Assembly: GCA_030827135.1 (NCBI GenBank)
Contig: JAURFE010000002.1
Coordinates: 186,001-250,000 of the forward strand
DNA from: Vicinamibacterales bacterium
GTDB taxonomy: Bacteria > Acidobacteriota > Vicinamibacteria > Vicinamibacterales > SCN-69-37
DNA length: 64,000 nt
Direction of reading: 5' to 3'
Shown here: in pieces, positions 51,441-59,376 of the stretch
How the letters are laid out: each line of letters begins with the position of its first letter
Position numbering within the stretch: position 1 is the first letter of the stretch
Notes under the pieces: model-generated
Seen by the model: only the letters and a program-made list of their open reading frames with translations
What the model was told of the DNA's origin: nothing
The model's database searches: none
Translations under genes and position numbers: made by a program

Positions 51441-52655
51441 ATGCCTGCCCGTACCCGTGTCGCCCTCATCTCCACGTACTACGCGCCCGTCATCGGCGGC
51501 GCTGAGGCCGGCGCCTCACGCCTCGCCACGTACCTGCATCGACGCGGACATGACGTGCGCGTGATCACCAAACGCACGAACCTCCAGCATCCGGAACGCG
51601 AGACCATGGATGGGGTGGCGGTCTGGCGGCGGCCTCCTGTCGGCCCACGCACGGCCATCGGCAAGTGGCTCTGGCTGCCGTGGGCCGTCGGCGCGCTGTC
51701 AGCGACGCGTTCGGAGTACGACGTCATTGCGGTCGTGGATCAGCGCGCGTCCGGGCTGGCGGCGCTTGTGGCGCGATGGCGCTTCGGCGTGCCGGTCGTG
51801 TTTCAACCACAGGTGCAGGGCACACTCGACGGACGCCACCCACAGAAGCACGGGTTGACCTCGACCGTGCATCGCTGGGCCTCGTGGCCGTTGCGCTGGT
51901 TGTATGGGCAGGCTGATGCGGTTGCGTGTATCGCCCAGTCGATCGTGCGTGAGGGCCGCACCCTCGGCGTCCCGGACTCGCGGTTGCATTACGTGCCGAA
52001 TCCGGTGGATACGCAGGTGTTCCGGCCGCTCGACGAGTCGGCGCGGGCCGAAGCCCGCGCGTCGTTCGGCCTGCGCGCCGACGAGATTGTGTTCACGTAC
52101 GTGGGGCGTCTCAGTCGGGAAAAGGGGATTCGCAACCTGTTGCTCGCATGGCGGAAGGCGGGGCTGACCGGATGCCGGTTGATGGTGGTCGGCCCCGACA
52201 TGAAGGACCATCCCTGGGATGAGGGCCCGTGGGCACGGGGCTACGTGGAGGCCGAGGGGATGACCGGCAGCGTGACGTTCCTGGGCCCGTTGCCGCACAC
52301 GACGATCGCCCGGTTGCAGGCGGCCGCCGATGTCGCCGTGCTGCCGTCGCACTTTGAGGCGCATCCGGTCGCCGCGGTGGAGGCGATGGCTGCAGGCCGT
52401 CCGATCATTGCGTCGAACGTGGGCGGCGTGCCGGATTTCGTGGTGCATGAACACAACGGCTTGTTGGTACCCGCGCACGATGAGGCGGCGCTTGTGGCGG
52501 CGTTAAGGCGCATGGCGACCGACACACACGCGCGCACACACTGGAGCAGCGCCGCGCGACAGACCGGCGAACAGTTCGGCGAGCAGATTGTGCTGGAGCG
52601 CTTTGCCGAACTGATCGACAGTCTGGCCTTGAAACGTAGGGCGCGCTGCACTTGA
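51441..52655 (+). CDS. Family 4 glycosyltransferase
   Basis: 404-aa GT-B retaining glycosyltransferase. N-domain: VALISTYYAPVIGGAEAGAS. C-domain: VGRLSREKGIRNLLLAWRKA (GRLxxxKG) and SHFEAHPVAAVEAMAAGRPIIASNVGG (the EX7E motif). It transfers a sugar from a nucleotide donor onto a lipid or growing glycan at the membrane. The last six residues (RRARCT) and the TGA stop are encoded by a REP-like element that has entered the 3' end. It follows the methyltransferase-like gene by 3 bp. Confidence 0.93.
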   Translation: MPARTRVALISTYYAPVIGGAEAGASRLATYLHRRGHDVRVITKRTNLQHPERETMDGVAVWRRPPVGPRTAIGKWLWLPWAVGALSATRSEYDVIAVVDQRASGLAALVARWRFGVPVVFQPQVQGTLDGRHPQKHGLTSTVHRWASWPLRWLYGQADAVACIAQSIVREGRTLGVPDSRLHYVPNPVDTQVFRPLDESARAEARASFGLRADEIVFTYVGRLSREKGIRNLLLAWRKAGLTGCRLMVVGPDMKDHPWDEGPWARGYVEAEGMTGSVTFLGPLPHTTIARLQAAADVAVLPSHFEAHPVAAVEAMAAGRPIIASNVGGVPDFVVHEHNGLLVPAHDEAALVAALRRMATDTHARTHWSSAARQTGEQFGEQIVLERFAELIDSLALKRRARCT

Positions 52656-52695
52656 GCGCGCCAGCGACGGCGCACTCCAACCCAGTGCGCCCTAC
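52636..52695. repeat. BIME-like pair of inverted REP hairpins
   Basis: Left unit: GTAG, GGCGCGCT, loop GCACTTG, AGCGCGCC (52636-52662). Linker AGCGAC. Right unit: GGCGCACT, loop CCAACCC, AGTGCGCC, CTAC (52669-52695). Both stems are perfect 8 bp. The left unit contains the stop codon of the GT4 gene. Convergent junction with the threonine dehydratase gene. Confidence 0.9.
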
Positions 52696-52709
52696 GTACC
52701 CGGTGCGCA

Positions 52710-53672
52710 CTACGCGTTCGAGAGCCCCACGATCGTCTCCGGCGCAACATTACCGCCACTGACGATCGCCACCACGCGGCCCTTCGGCGCCGCCAGCGGT
52801 CCGCCAGGCACAGGCCACAACACGGCCGCCGTCGTGGCCGCGCCGCTGGGCTCCACTACCTGCTTCGCTTCAAAGAACAACCACAACGCGGCACGGGCGA
52901 TGCGTTCGTCCTCGATGGTGATGACGTGGTCCACAAACGCCTGCGCATGGGCAAACGTGATTTCACCAGGGCGCACCGGCATCAGGCCGTCCGCGATGCT
53001 CGACACCGCGTCGAGAGTCACCGGATGACCGGCCGCCAGCGAGCGCGACATTTTGGGGGCCCCGGCCGGTTCCACGCCGATCACCACCACGTCGGGCCGT
53101 GACTGTTTGATCGCCGCCGCCACGCCGGCGAGAAGTCCACCGCCGCCGACGGGCACCACGACCGTGCCGACGTCGGGCACCTGTTCGAGAATCTCGAGCC
53201 CGGTGGTGCCCTGCCCGATGATCACGGCTTCGTGATCGAACGGCGGCACCATCGTCAGTCCACGCGTGGCCGCTTCGTGTTGCGCGCGCTTCAGCCGCTC
53301 GACGGAGGTGGTGCCCTCAAGGATCACTTCACCGCCCCACCGTTTCACGCCACGAATCTTGATCGCCGGGGCGGTCGTCGGCATCACGATCACGGCGGGC
53401 ACGCCACGGCGATGCGCCGCCAGTGCGACGGCCTGGCCGTGATTGCCCGAGGAATACGTCACGACCCCACGCGCCAGCGCCTCCGGCGACACCGTCGCGA
53501 GCATGTGCGATGCGCCGCGGATCTTGAAGGCGCCGCCGGGCTGATGGTGCTCACATTTGAGCAACAACGACCGCTCCGCCAGGTCGGACACATCGAGGAT
53601 TGGCGTGCGGCGGACGTCGCCCAGAATCCGGGTTGCCGCCGCGCGAATGTCATTCAGGGTCACCAGAGCCAT
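52710..53672 (-). CDS. Threonine/serine dehydratase (PLP-dependent)
   Basis: 320 aa, fold type II. The Schiff-base lysine is K50 in EHHQPGGAFKIRGASHML; SSGNHGQAVALAAHRRG, VPVGGGGLLAGVAAAIK (phosphate-binding glycine loop) and IVSGGN are the other family marks. There is no C-terminal ACT domain, so it is not allosterically regulated like IlvA. It deaminates threonine or serine to 2-oxobutyrate or pyruvate; serine racemase activity is an alternative in this family. TATACT ends 8 nt before the ATG at 53672. It is divergent from the MFS gene, only 21 bp away. Confidence 0.93.
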   Translation of the reverse strand: MALVTLNDIRAAATRILGDVRRTPILDVSDLAERSLLLKCEHHQPGGAFKIRGASHMLATVSPEALARGVVTYSSGNHGQAVALAAHRRGVPAVIVMPTTAPAIKIRGVKRWGGEVILEGTTSVERLKRAQHEAATRGLTMVPPFDHEAVIIGQGTTGLEILEQVPDVGTVVVPVGGGGLLAGVAAAIKQSRPDVVVIGVEPAGAPKMSRSLAAGHPVTLDAVSSIADGLMPVRPGEITFAHAQAFVDHVITIEDERIARAALWLFFEAKQVVEPSGAATTAAVLWPVPGGPLAAPKGRVVAIVSGGNVAPETIVGLSNA

Positions 53673-53680
53673 CGAGCCGG

Positions 53681-53686
53681 AGTATA
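53681..53686 (-). promoter_or_regulatory. Putative -10 box of the threonine dehydratase gene (leaderless)
   Basis: TATACT on the minus strand, ending 8 nt before the ATG. It overlaps the -10 of the divergent MFS gene (shared bases 53683-53686). Confidence 0.5.
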
Positions 53687-53688
53687 AC
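53683..53688 (+). promoter_or_regulatory. Putative -10 box of the MFS gene (leaderless)
   Basis: TATAAC, ending 5 nt before the ATG at 53694; it overlaps the opposite-strand TATACT. Confidence 0.45.
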
Positions 53689-53693
53689 GGCAC

Positions 53694-54953
53694 ATGCGAC
53701 TGAGCCTGCTTGATTACCCCCGGGGCCGACTCGCCGTCTTCACCGTTTTGTACGCGAGTGAAGGCGCGCCAATCGGATTCATCTGGTGGGCGTTGCCGAC
53801 CCTCCTGCGGTCGGCGGATGTCCCGGTGGCGCAGATCACGTCGCTGACGGCCCTGCTCCTGCTGCCGTGGGTGCTCAAGTTTCTGTGGGCGCCGGTGCTC
53901 GACGTCCTGCGCGGTCCGCGCTGGGGGTACCGGGCATGGATTGTCCTCGCGCAGACGTCGATGGCGGTGACGTTGGTGCCGCTGGTGTGGCTCGACCCCG
54001 TCCAGCACTTCGATACGTGGCGACTCCTGCTGTTGCTGCATGGAATTTCCGCCGCGACGCAGGACGTGGCCATCGATGCACTCGTGATCGGCGCGACACC
54101 GCCGCATGAACGCGGCCGGCTGAATGGCGCCATGCAGGCCGGCATGCTCGTCGGACGCAGCGTGTTTGGTGGCGCGGTGCTCCTGGTGGCGACCACGTGG
54201 GGCACGGCCGGCATTCTGTCGGCGCTCATCACGTGGATCTGTCTGCCACTGCTGCTGGTGGCGGCCATGAAAGAGCCCGCTCCACAAGCCACAGCAGCCA
54301 TCGCGGGCACGCCGCTGCGCGAAGCGTTGGTGGCGGCACTGCGGATGCGCTCGACATGGATTGGCCTCGCGTTTGCGCTGACGGGGGCCGCCGCGTTTGA
54401 AAGTGCAGGCCAGCTCGCGGGGCCGTTCCTGGTGGATCGCGGCGTGGCCAGCGACACCATCGGCGTCTTCTTCAGTCTCTACGTGGTGACGGCCACCCTT
54501 ATCGGCGGACTGGTCGGAGGCTGGCTCTCCGATCGCTGGGGGCGTGTGCCCGCCCTCACGGTCTTTCTCCTTGGCAGTGTTGCCACGGTGGCGGCCCTCG
54601 GGGTCGTGGACCTTCGAGGCGGCGCGTCGACAACCGTGCTGATCGCGAGTCTCGTCGCGATGTACTTCTGCGTCGGCCTGTTCACGGTCACGAGCTACGC
54701 GTTTTTTATGGACCTGACGCACCCGCGCCTCGCAGCCACACAATTCACGACATTCATGGCGGCGACAAACGCCTGCGAATCGTGGTCAGCGTGGGCGGGA
54801 GGCGCGCTGGTGGCGGCCGTCGGCTACGGAACAGCGTTCCTCGTCATGGGCGGGGTCTCACTGACAGGACTGCTCTTCCTTCGTATGGTCCAGGGTCCAG
54901 GGTCCAGGGTTCGCGGTCCCAGGGTCCTGGGTCCTAGGGGTCCTATTGGGTGA
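53694..54953 (+). CDS. MFS transporter (AmpG-like)
   Basis: 419 aa, 12 predicted helices. Near the N-terminus, YASEGAPIGFIWWALPTLLR and LPWVLKFLWAPVLD resemble the AmpG/PAT group (the family's 'LxW..Kxx..P..D' motif), whose members import muropeptides or acetyl-CoA-like compounds. ISAATQDVAIDALVIGATPPHERG is the matching loop 4-5 motif. The last 20 or so residues (VQGPGSRVRGPRVLGPRGP) are encoded by a 7-bp tandem repeat and are unlikely to be part of the original protein. The 3' end overlaps the convergent DinB gene by 11 bp. Confidence 0.88.
   Translation: MRLSLLDYPRGRLAVFTVLYASEGAPIGFIWWALPTLLRSADVPVAQITSLTALLLLPWVLKFLWAPVLDVLRGPRWGYRAWIVLAQTSMAVTLVPLVWLDPVQHFDTWRLLLLLHGISAATQDVAIDALVIGATPPHERGRLNGAMQAGMLVGRSVFGGAVLLVATTWGTAGILSALITWICLPLLLVAAMKEPAPQATAAIAGTPLREALVAALRMRSTWIGLAFALTGAAAFESAGQLAGPFLVDRGVASDTIGVFFSLYVVTATLIGGLVGGWLSDRWGRVPALTVFLLGSVATVAALGVVDLRGGASTTVLIASLVAMYFCVGLFTVTSYAFFMDLTHPRLAATQFTTFMAATNACESWSAWAGGALVAAVGYGTAFLVMGGVSLTGLLFLRMVQGPGSRVRGPRVLGPRGPIG
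54887..54950. repeat. 7-bp tandem repeat (GGTCCAG family) at the 3' end of the MFS gene
   Basis: GGTCCAG repeated with decay to GGTCCTG/GGTCCTA. It is translated as the C-terminal tail of the MFS protein and touches the 3' end of the convergent DinB gene. Confidence 0.8.
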
Positions 54954-55449
54954 TTGCGGCGATGGACGACAGTGGAAGGGGTCCCACGCTGGTGTTTGAT
55001 CCGGTGGCGATGCGGCGGAGGTAGCCGACCTGGCCGAGGTGGAATGCGAGGTGGGCGCCGAGGTGCACAAGAAACTGGGCGGTGTTCACGGGGTGCCCGC
55101 CCACCTGTTCCGGATAGGCCGCATCAAGGTGACCGGCCGGCAGGCGCGTGAGCACATCTGCCACGACCGCTGCCGTCCTGCGAAGTTCGGCGATGAGCGC
55201 ACTGCGCGACGCTGCGCGCTCGGAGAACTCGCGCTCACGGTCGCGCAGGTAGGACGACCCGCCGAGCACCCGCCCGACAAAGTGCTGCAGATTTCCGCAC
55301 ACGTGCTGCGCGAGCGTACCCGCCGAATTCGTCACGCCCGGCACCACCGCCCAGACCGAGGCGTCATCAGGGAACGCCTCAATCTCCCGCACAAACCCCT
55401 CAAGCTCACGAACGATCTGCACACGCACCAGCGAAGAGACATCAGGCAT
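54943..55449 (-). CDS. DinB/DUF1572-type four-helix protein
   Basis: 168 aa, DinB-like metal-binding four-helix bundle. Candidate nickel/zinc ligands: H49 in AGTLAQHVCGNLQHFVGRVL, and the late pair in TAQFLVHLGAHLAFHLGQVGYLR (HxxxH). SSYLRDREREFSERAASR fits the DUF1572 subgroup. Members include mycothiol/bacillithiol-dependent transferases and DNA-damage-induced proteins; the role here is unknown. The start is set by a TAGAAT hexamer 6 nt upstream of the ATG. Confidence 0.85.
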   Translation of the reverse strand: MPDVSSLVRVQIVRELEGFVREIEAFPDDASVWAVVPGVTNSAGTLAQHVCGNLQHFVGRVLGGSSYLRDREREFSERAASRSALIAELRRTAAVVADVLTRLPAGHLDAAYPEQVGGHPVNTAQFLVHLGAHLAFHLGQVGYLRRIATGSNTSVGPLPLSSIAAITQ

Positions 55450-55455
55450 GGATAG

Positions 55456-55461
55456 ATTCTA
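55456..55461 (-). promoter_or_regulatory. Putative -10 box of the DinB gene (leaderless)
   Basis: TAGAAT on the minus strand, ending 6 nt before the ATG at 55449. Confidence 0.45.
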
Positions 55462-55463
55462 GC

Positions 55464-55494
55464 GGTCCAGGGTCCAGTGTCCAGGGTCCGGGGT
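55464..55494. repeat. 7-bp tandem repeat, unit GGTCCAG
   Basis: Four units (GGTCCAG, GGTCCAG, TGTCCAG, GGTCCGG) upstream of the DinB gene, directly behind its -10 hexamer. Confidence 0.8.
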
Positions 55495-55756
55495 ATTCTC
55501 ACACTGCGGCACCATGAACCGGGGAACCAGTAACCACGCCATGCAGGACAACGACATCGATCGCTTGTACCAAGGACGCGGCCAATGCGCGGGTGCAGGC
55601 AGCTCAGGAACTGGAACGTTTGCCGGACTGACCGGACACCGGTGTGTCGTCGGCGTGTTCGGGATCCGTCAGCGCAGCGAGCGCGCCCCAGACAACGACC
55701 CGAACGATCGCTGCGTCTCCCATAGCCCCTAATCATCTCCCCATTTGAGCGGCGAC

Positions 55757-55783
55757 GGCGTCCTGCAACCCAGGACGCCCTAC
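55757..55783 (-). repeat. REP-like hairpin, single unit
   Basis: Minus strand: GTAG (55783-55780), arm GGCGTCCT, loop GGGTTGC, arm AGGACGCC (perfect 8-bp stem). A TTGAGCG remnant at 55745-55751 suggests that a second, opposite unit has decayed. Confidence 0.8.
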
Positions 55784-55790
55784 GTACGCA

Positions 55791-55869
55791 CCCGCCCATC
55801 CGCATCCGCCCATCCGCCCATCCGCCCACCCACCCAGCCGCCCACCCACCCAGCTGCCCAGCTGCCCAC
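55791..55869. repeat. 8-bp tandem repeat, CCATCCGC grading into CCACCCAG and CTGCCCAG
   Basis: About nine to ten units whose sequence drifts along the array. It ends 44 bp before the ATG of the exported protein gene. Confidence 0.8.
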
Positions 55870-55913
55870 TTCCGCGTCAGCGGTATCTCACCGTTGCGGT
55901 ACTCTGGGGACGC

Positions 55914-56561
55914 ATGAGATACGCAGCTCTGATGGTTGCCCTGCTCCTGCTGCCGGCCGGCGCTGCGGCTCAGGGCCCTGTGGCACCGGTGGCGGTCGAG
56001 AAGATGCCGTGGGTCGCCGTGGATATCCGCGCCGGATTTCCCGCCATCGGCGACGACGCCTTGACGTTGGCAGGGCTGAGGCTGACATCGCCGGTGGACA
56101 TGCCGACGCGGGCCCTCACCGGGGTCGTTGGCATCCACGTCTATCCCCTGAGGAGCATGCGGTGGAAGCTCGGCCTCGGCGCCGAACTGCTCCGGGGTCG
56201 GGGTCACCTCCAGAAGAAGGACGTCAAAGGGAAGCCAGTCGGGGATCCCATCAACCGTACGCTCGACGCGCTGTCCGGACAGGTGTCCCTGAACTTTGGT
56301 CGCGGGCAGGGCTGGAGCTATCTCACCGTCGGCGCAGGGCCGTTCGGCTTCGACTCCTTCCGTGGGGAAGGCCCCGGGGACGGCGTGGGCACCTCGACCA
56401 TCAACGCCGGCGGCGGCGCCCGCTGGTTCAAGTGGCGCCATGTGGCCATCACCGCCGACATGCGGTTCTACCTCACCAAGGCCGCCGAGGGCACCGCCCT
56501 GACGGCGCCCCGGGGCGCCAAACGGATCCTGGTGCTCTCGGCAGGTCTTTCTTTCAAGTAA
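55914..56561 (+). CDS. Exported outer-membrane beta-barrel-like protein
   Basis: 215 aa with a signal peptide (RYAALMVALLLLPAGAAAQ). The mature protein alternates strands and turns (VVGIHVYPLRSMRWKLGLGA, SGQVSLNFGRGQGWSYLTVG, WRHVAITADMRFYLTKAAEG) and ends VLSAGLSFK, which suggests a small 8-stranded barrel of the OmpA/OMP_b-brl type without the usual final Phe. Function unknown. A TACTCT hexamer ends 8 nt before the ATG. Confidence 0.65.
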   Translation: MRYAALMVALLLLPAGAAAQGPVAPVAVEKMPWVAVDIRAGFPAIGDDALTLAGLRLTSPVDMPTRALTGVVGIHVYPLRSMRWKLGLGAELLRGRGHLQKKDVKGKPVGDPINRTLDALSGQVSLNFGRGQGWSYLTVGAGPFGFDSFRGEGPGDGVGTSTINAGGGARWFKWRHVAITADMRFYLTKAAEGTALTAPRGAKRILVLSAGLSFK

Positions 56562-56568
56562 TCCTGTT

Positions 56569-56599
56569 GGTCCAGGGTCCGGGGTCCAGGGTCCAAGGT
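56569..56599. repeat. 7-bp tandem repeat, unit GGTCCAG/GGTCCGG
   Basis: Four units between the exported protein gene and infA. They cover the position expected for the -35 of the infA promoter. Confidence 0.8.
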
Positions 56600-56604
56600 G
56601 CGGC

Positions 56605-56610
56605 TATACT
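56605..56610 (+). promoter_or_regulatory. Putative -10 box of infA
   Basis: TATACT, 24 nt upstream of the TTG start at 56635. AAAGGA lies 8 nt before the start, so this gene keeps a normal leader. Confidence 0.5.
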
Positions 56611-56634
56611 AGGAAGCTTGAAAGGATTGCGAAT

Positions 56635-56853
56635 TTGAGCAAGGACGATCTGATTGATGTCCAAGGCACCGTGGTGGCCGTCCATAGTGGAGGTCTTTAC
56701 CGTGTGCAGGTGGATTCGGGCCATGAAGTGCTGGCCCAGTTGAGCGGCCGGATGCGCCGCTTTCGAATCAAGGTGGTTCCGGGCGACCGGGTCACCGTGG
56801 GCGTGTCGCCATACGACCCCGTCCGCGGCATCATCACCTTCCGAGCTCGATAA
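56635..56853 (+). CDS. infA: Translation initiation factor IF-1
   Basis: 72 aa, a single S1/OB-fold domain that binds the 30S A site. DLIDVQGTVVAVHSGGLYRV, GHEVLAQLSGRMRRFRIKVV and GDRVTVGVSPYDPVRGIITF are the family core; the length is the usual 72. The start is TTG with AAAGGA at the right distance; no ATG exists upstream in frame. The DEAD-box helicase gene follows after 18 bp, so both likely share a transcript that supports translation and RNA remodelling. Confidence 0.96.
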   Translation: MSKDDLIDVQGTVVAVHSGGLYRVQVDSGHEVLAQLSGRMRRFRIKVVPGDRVTVGVSPYDPVRGIITFRAR

Positions 56854-56871
56854 ACCCTCGCACCACCAGCT

Positions 56872-58167
56872 TTGACTACACCTACTGACACTCCCAAACC
56901 CAGGCGCCGGCGGCGCAGCGGAGGGGGAGGCGGTCCCCGTCCATCCGGCGCTCCGGGCGGCTCATCCGGATCACGCGGCCCCAAACGTGGCGGTCAGGCG
57001 GCCCCTCAGGCGGCCTCAACCACGCGCGAATCGGTGCCGTTTGATCCGGCGCCGGTCCCGTTCGTGGACTTGATCACCGAACCCCACGTGCTCGACGCGC
57101 TCTCGCAGCGCGGCTTCACCCAGACCACACCGATCCAGAGCGCCGTGTTGCCCTACGCGCTCAAGGGTCACGACGTCATCGGCTGCGCCCAGACGGGCAC
57201 CGGCAAGACAGCGGCGTACTTGCTGCCGATTCTTGCAAAGCTCATGGCGGCCGGCCACACCAACTCACACCAGCACACACGCGCGCTGATTCTTGCGCCG
57301 ACGCGTGAACTCGCCACGCAGATCGACGACGAGATTCAGGGGTTTGCGTATCACGCACCCGTCGCCAGCGTGCCGGTCTACGGCGGTGTGCCGATGGGAC
57401 CGCAGGAACGCGCCCTCAAGGCCGGCGTCGACATCGTGGTCGCCACACCGGGCCGGCTGCTTGATCACATGCGCAGCGGCATCGGCGATTTCTCGCGCAT
57501 CGAAGTGCTCGTGCTCGACGAAGCGGACCGGATGATGGACATGGGGTTCTGGCCCGACGTCCGCAAGATCGCCGAGATGATGCCGCCGACGGAAAAGCGG
57601 CAGACGATGCTGTTTTCGGCGACGATGCCGGAAGAAGTGATGCGGTTTGCCGATGAACTGGCGCCGAAGTCGGTGTTCATCCAGGTGGGCTCGGTGCGTG
57701 GTCCTGCGCAGACGATCACGCATGAAGCACGGCTCGTGCACGCCAAGGACAAGGCGGAAGTGCTCGCCAAGACCTTGCGCCGCGAACGCGGCACGGCGAT
57801 TGTGTTCGTCAACACCAAGATCGGCTGCGACCGCCTTGCGCGTACGTTGCAGCGGTCGGGCCTTCGCGCCGCGCCGGTGCATGCCGACCGCCCGCAGAAC
57901 GAACGGACGGACACGATCGAAGCCTTCCGCGCGGGACGCCTTCAGGTGCTTGTCGCGACTGACGTGGCCGCCCGCGGTCTCGACATTGACGATGTGGCGC
58001 TTGTGGTGAATTACGAAGTGCCGCGATCACTCGACACCTACGTCCATCGTGTCGGCCGCACGGGCCGTCGCGATCTCAAGGGTCACGCGCTGACCCTGTC
58101 GGACGACTTCGAACGCTCGTATCTGGACTCGATCGACAAGGCGTTCGGACTGAAGCTGTTCGAGTAG
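56872..58167 (+). CDS. DEAD-box RNA helicase
   Basis: 431 aa. A basic, Gly/Arg-rich N-terminal tail (about 55 residues: PKPRRRRRSGGGGG) precedes the two RecA domains. Q-motif GFTQTTPIQSAVLP, motif I AQTGTGKTAAYLLP, Ia PTRELATQ, II VLDEADRMMDMGFWPD, III FSATMP, V VATDVAARGLDID and VI HRVGRTGR are all intact. There is no C-terminal RNA-binding extension. TTG start 18 bp after infA. Members unwind RNA in ribosome assembly or mRNA decay. A BIME-like repeat follows the stop. Confidence 0.96.
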   Translation: MTTPTDTPKPRRRRRSGGGGGPRPSGAPGGSSGSRGPKRGGQAAPQAASTTRESVPFDPAPVPFVDLITEPHVLDALSQRGFTQTTPIQSAVLPYALKGHDVIGCAQTGTGKTAAYLLPILAKLMAAGHTNSHQHTRALILAPTRELATQIDDEIQGFAYHAPVASVPVYGGVPMGPQERALKAGVDIVVATPGRLLDHMRSGIGDFSRIEVLVLDEADRMMDMGFWPDVRKIAEMMPPTEKRQTMLFSATMPEEVMRFADELAPKSVFIQVGSVRGPAQTITHEARLVHAKDKAEVLAKTLRRERGTAIVFVNTKIGCDRLARTLQRSGLRAAPVHADRPQNERTDTIEAFRAGRLQVLVATDVAARGLDIDDVALVVNYEVPRSLDTYVHRVGRTGRRDLKGHALTLSDDFERSYLDSIDKAFGLKLFE

Positions 58168-58196
58168 TGCCTGACAAGCAGGACGCGCTGCAACAT

Positions 58197-58256
58197 GTAG
58201 GGCGCGCTGGGTTTGAGCGCACCAGCGATGGCCCGCTCCAGTTCAGCGGGCTCTAC
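58197..58256. repeat. BIME-like pair of inverted REP hairpins
   Basis: Left unit 58197-58223: GTAG, GGCGCGCT, loop GGGTTTG, AGCGCACC (one G.T-type mismatch). Linker AGCGAT. Right unit 58230-58256: GGCCCGCT, loop CCAGTTC, AGCGGGCT, CTAC. Same architecture and total length (60 bp) as 52636-52695. Between convergent helicase and BRCT-MerR-TPR genes. Confidence 0.88.
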
Positions 58257-58260
58257 GTAC

Positions 58261-59370
58261 TCAGTCCGAAAATTCTTTCGCCAGCTCCGTGAACTCGCCG
58301 TCGGGATCGAGTTCGCGGTACTGCTGCCAGTGCGGCCTGGCTTCGGCGGAGCGCCCGAGTTTTTCGAGCGTGACCGCGAGGTAGAAGTGCGCTTCGGGGT
58401 ACGCGGGGTTGATCGCGAGCGCTTCGCGATAGTTCACGACCGCGTCGGGATATCGCGCGAGATCGTGGTGGATATTGCCGAGGTTGAAGTACGCCTCGAA
58501 ACATTCAGGGTCGTACCGGATCGCTTTTTCGTAGATTGCGTCGGCTTCGACCAGCTCGTCGCGTTCGTAGTGGATGTTGGCGAGGTTCACCAGCGCCGGC
58601 ACGAGCTGCGGATCAAACAACAACGCGCGCCGGTAGGCCGCGGACGCCAAATCCAGATTCCGCTCATCCCCATCGTCGAGTTCCGCGCCTTCGAGGAAGT
58701 ACTTCGCGGCGAGGGTATAGTTCGCGGACTGAATCTGCGCCGCTCTGTCGGTGGCGCCTCGCGCGGCCTGCTTGACTGCCGGCAGCGAGACCACCCGGGC
58801 GCGCGGGGAGTCCATACGCGGCGGCTGGAAGTCGAACGCCAGCTGTCCCGTCCGTTCAGCCAGCAGACCGCGCAGAATCCCGTTCAGGGACACCCCGCGG
58901 CCGAGGTCGGCCGCAGCCGCCTTGATGACGTGCAGGTCGTTGAAGGAATACCGCCCGGCGACCGGGCGGATGAGCCCCCACTTGCCGAGGTACCGCAGGT
59001 GATCCTCACGCAGGCCCGGGTACATGCCGAGCAGGTCGCGGGTCGAATAAAAGCGCGACCGCAGCGTCTCCACATCCGGCAGCCCCCCCGCCCGGCACAA
59101 CGTGTCTTCGGTCAGCACGTCGCGCACGTGGGCCGGCCACGTCTGCACGACCGCGTCGCCCGTCAGGATGACGACGGTGGTGTGGTCGGAGAGGGCGAAC
59201 GCACACGTCCCGCCCATGCGCTCGACGAGCGCACGAATGTCTCGGCGTGAGAGCACCCCGCCTTTGCCGAGCACGGCCACATGCTGGCCGGCCAGCGGGC
59301 GCTCGGCCGGGAGGGTTGCAGACGCGGGAACCGGCACGAACGCGATGGTAACAGAGGAAGGCAGTATCAT
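58261..59370 (-). CDS. BRCT-MerR-TPR protein
   Basis: 369 aa with three parts. Residues about 26-85 (AGQHVAVLGKGGVLSRRDI, VERMGGTCAFALSDHTTVVI) look like a BRCT domain. Residues about 100-165 (FYSTRDLLGMYPGLREDHLR, YLGKWGLIRPVAGRYSFNDL) are a MerR-type winged helix. Residues about 215-369 hold three or four TPRs (PALVNLANIHYERDELVEAD, AYFNLGNIHHDLARYPDAVV). A DNA-binding regulator using protein contacts is likely; a BRCT module on a MerR protein is unusual. It is divergent from glucokinase, and the glucokinase -10 box covers its start codon, which suggests control of that gene. Confidence 0.75.
   Translation of the reverse strand: MILPSSVTIAFVPVPASATLPAERPLAGQHVAVLGKGGVLSRRDIRALVERMGGTCAFALSDHTTVVILTGDAVVQTWPAHVRDVLTEDTLCRAGGLPDVETLRSRFYSTRDLLGMYPGLREDHLRYLGKWGLIRPVAGRYSFNDLHVIKAAAADLGRGVSLNGILRGLLAERTGQLAFDFQPPRMDSPRARVVSLPAVKQAARGATDRAAQIQSANYTLAAKYFLEGAELDDGDERNLDLASAAYRRALLFDPQLVPALVNLANIHYERDELVEADAIYEKAIRYDPECFEAYFNLGNIHHDLARYPDAVVNYREALAINPAYPEAHFYLAVTLEKLGRSAEARPHWQQYRELDPDGEFTELAKEFSD
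59365..59370 (+). promoter_or_regulatory. Putative -10 box of the glucokinase gene (leaderless)
   Basis: TATCAT, ending 6 nt before the ATG at 59377. Its last three bases are the complement of the start codon of the divergent BRCT-MerR-TPR gene. Confidence 0.45.
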
Positions 59371-59376
59371 TTGCCG

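Larger units (their letters stand above)
55450..55913. other. 464-bp gap: repeat-rich intergenic region without a supported gene
   Basis: Holds a GGTCCAG repeat (55464-55494), a single REP hairpin (55757-55783), a CCATCCGC/CCACCCAG repeat (55791-55869), the DinB -10 (55456-55461) and a -10-like TACTCT (55900-55905). Short open frames between 55514 and 55732 on either strand have no start signal, no recognisable domain and unusual composition; a decayed gene is possible. Confidence 0.7.

Noticed and set aside
55514..55732. 72-codon plus-strand open frame, and a short minus-strand frame starting with MGDAAIVRVVVWGALAAL
   Set aside because: No ribosome-binding site or -10 at the right place, no domain, and located among repeats; kept only as a remark in the intergenic entry.
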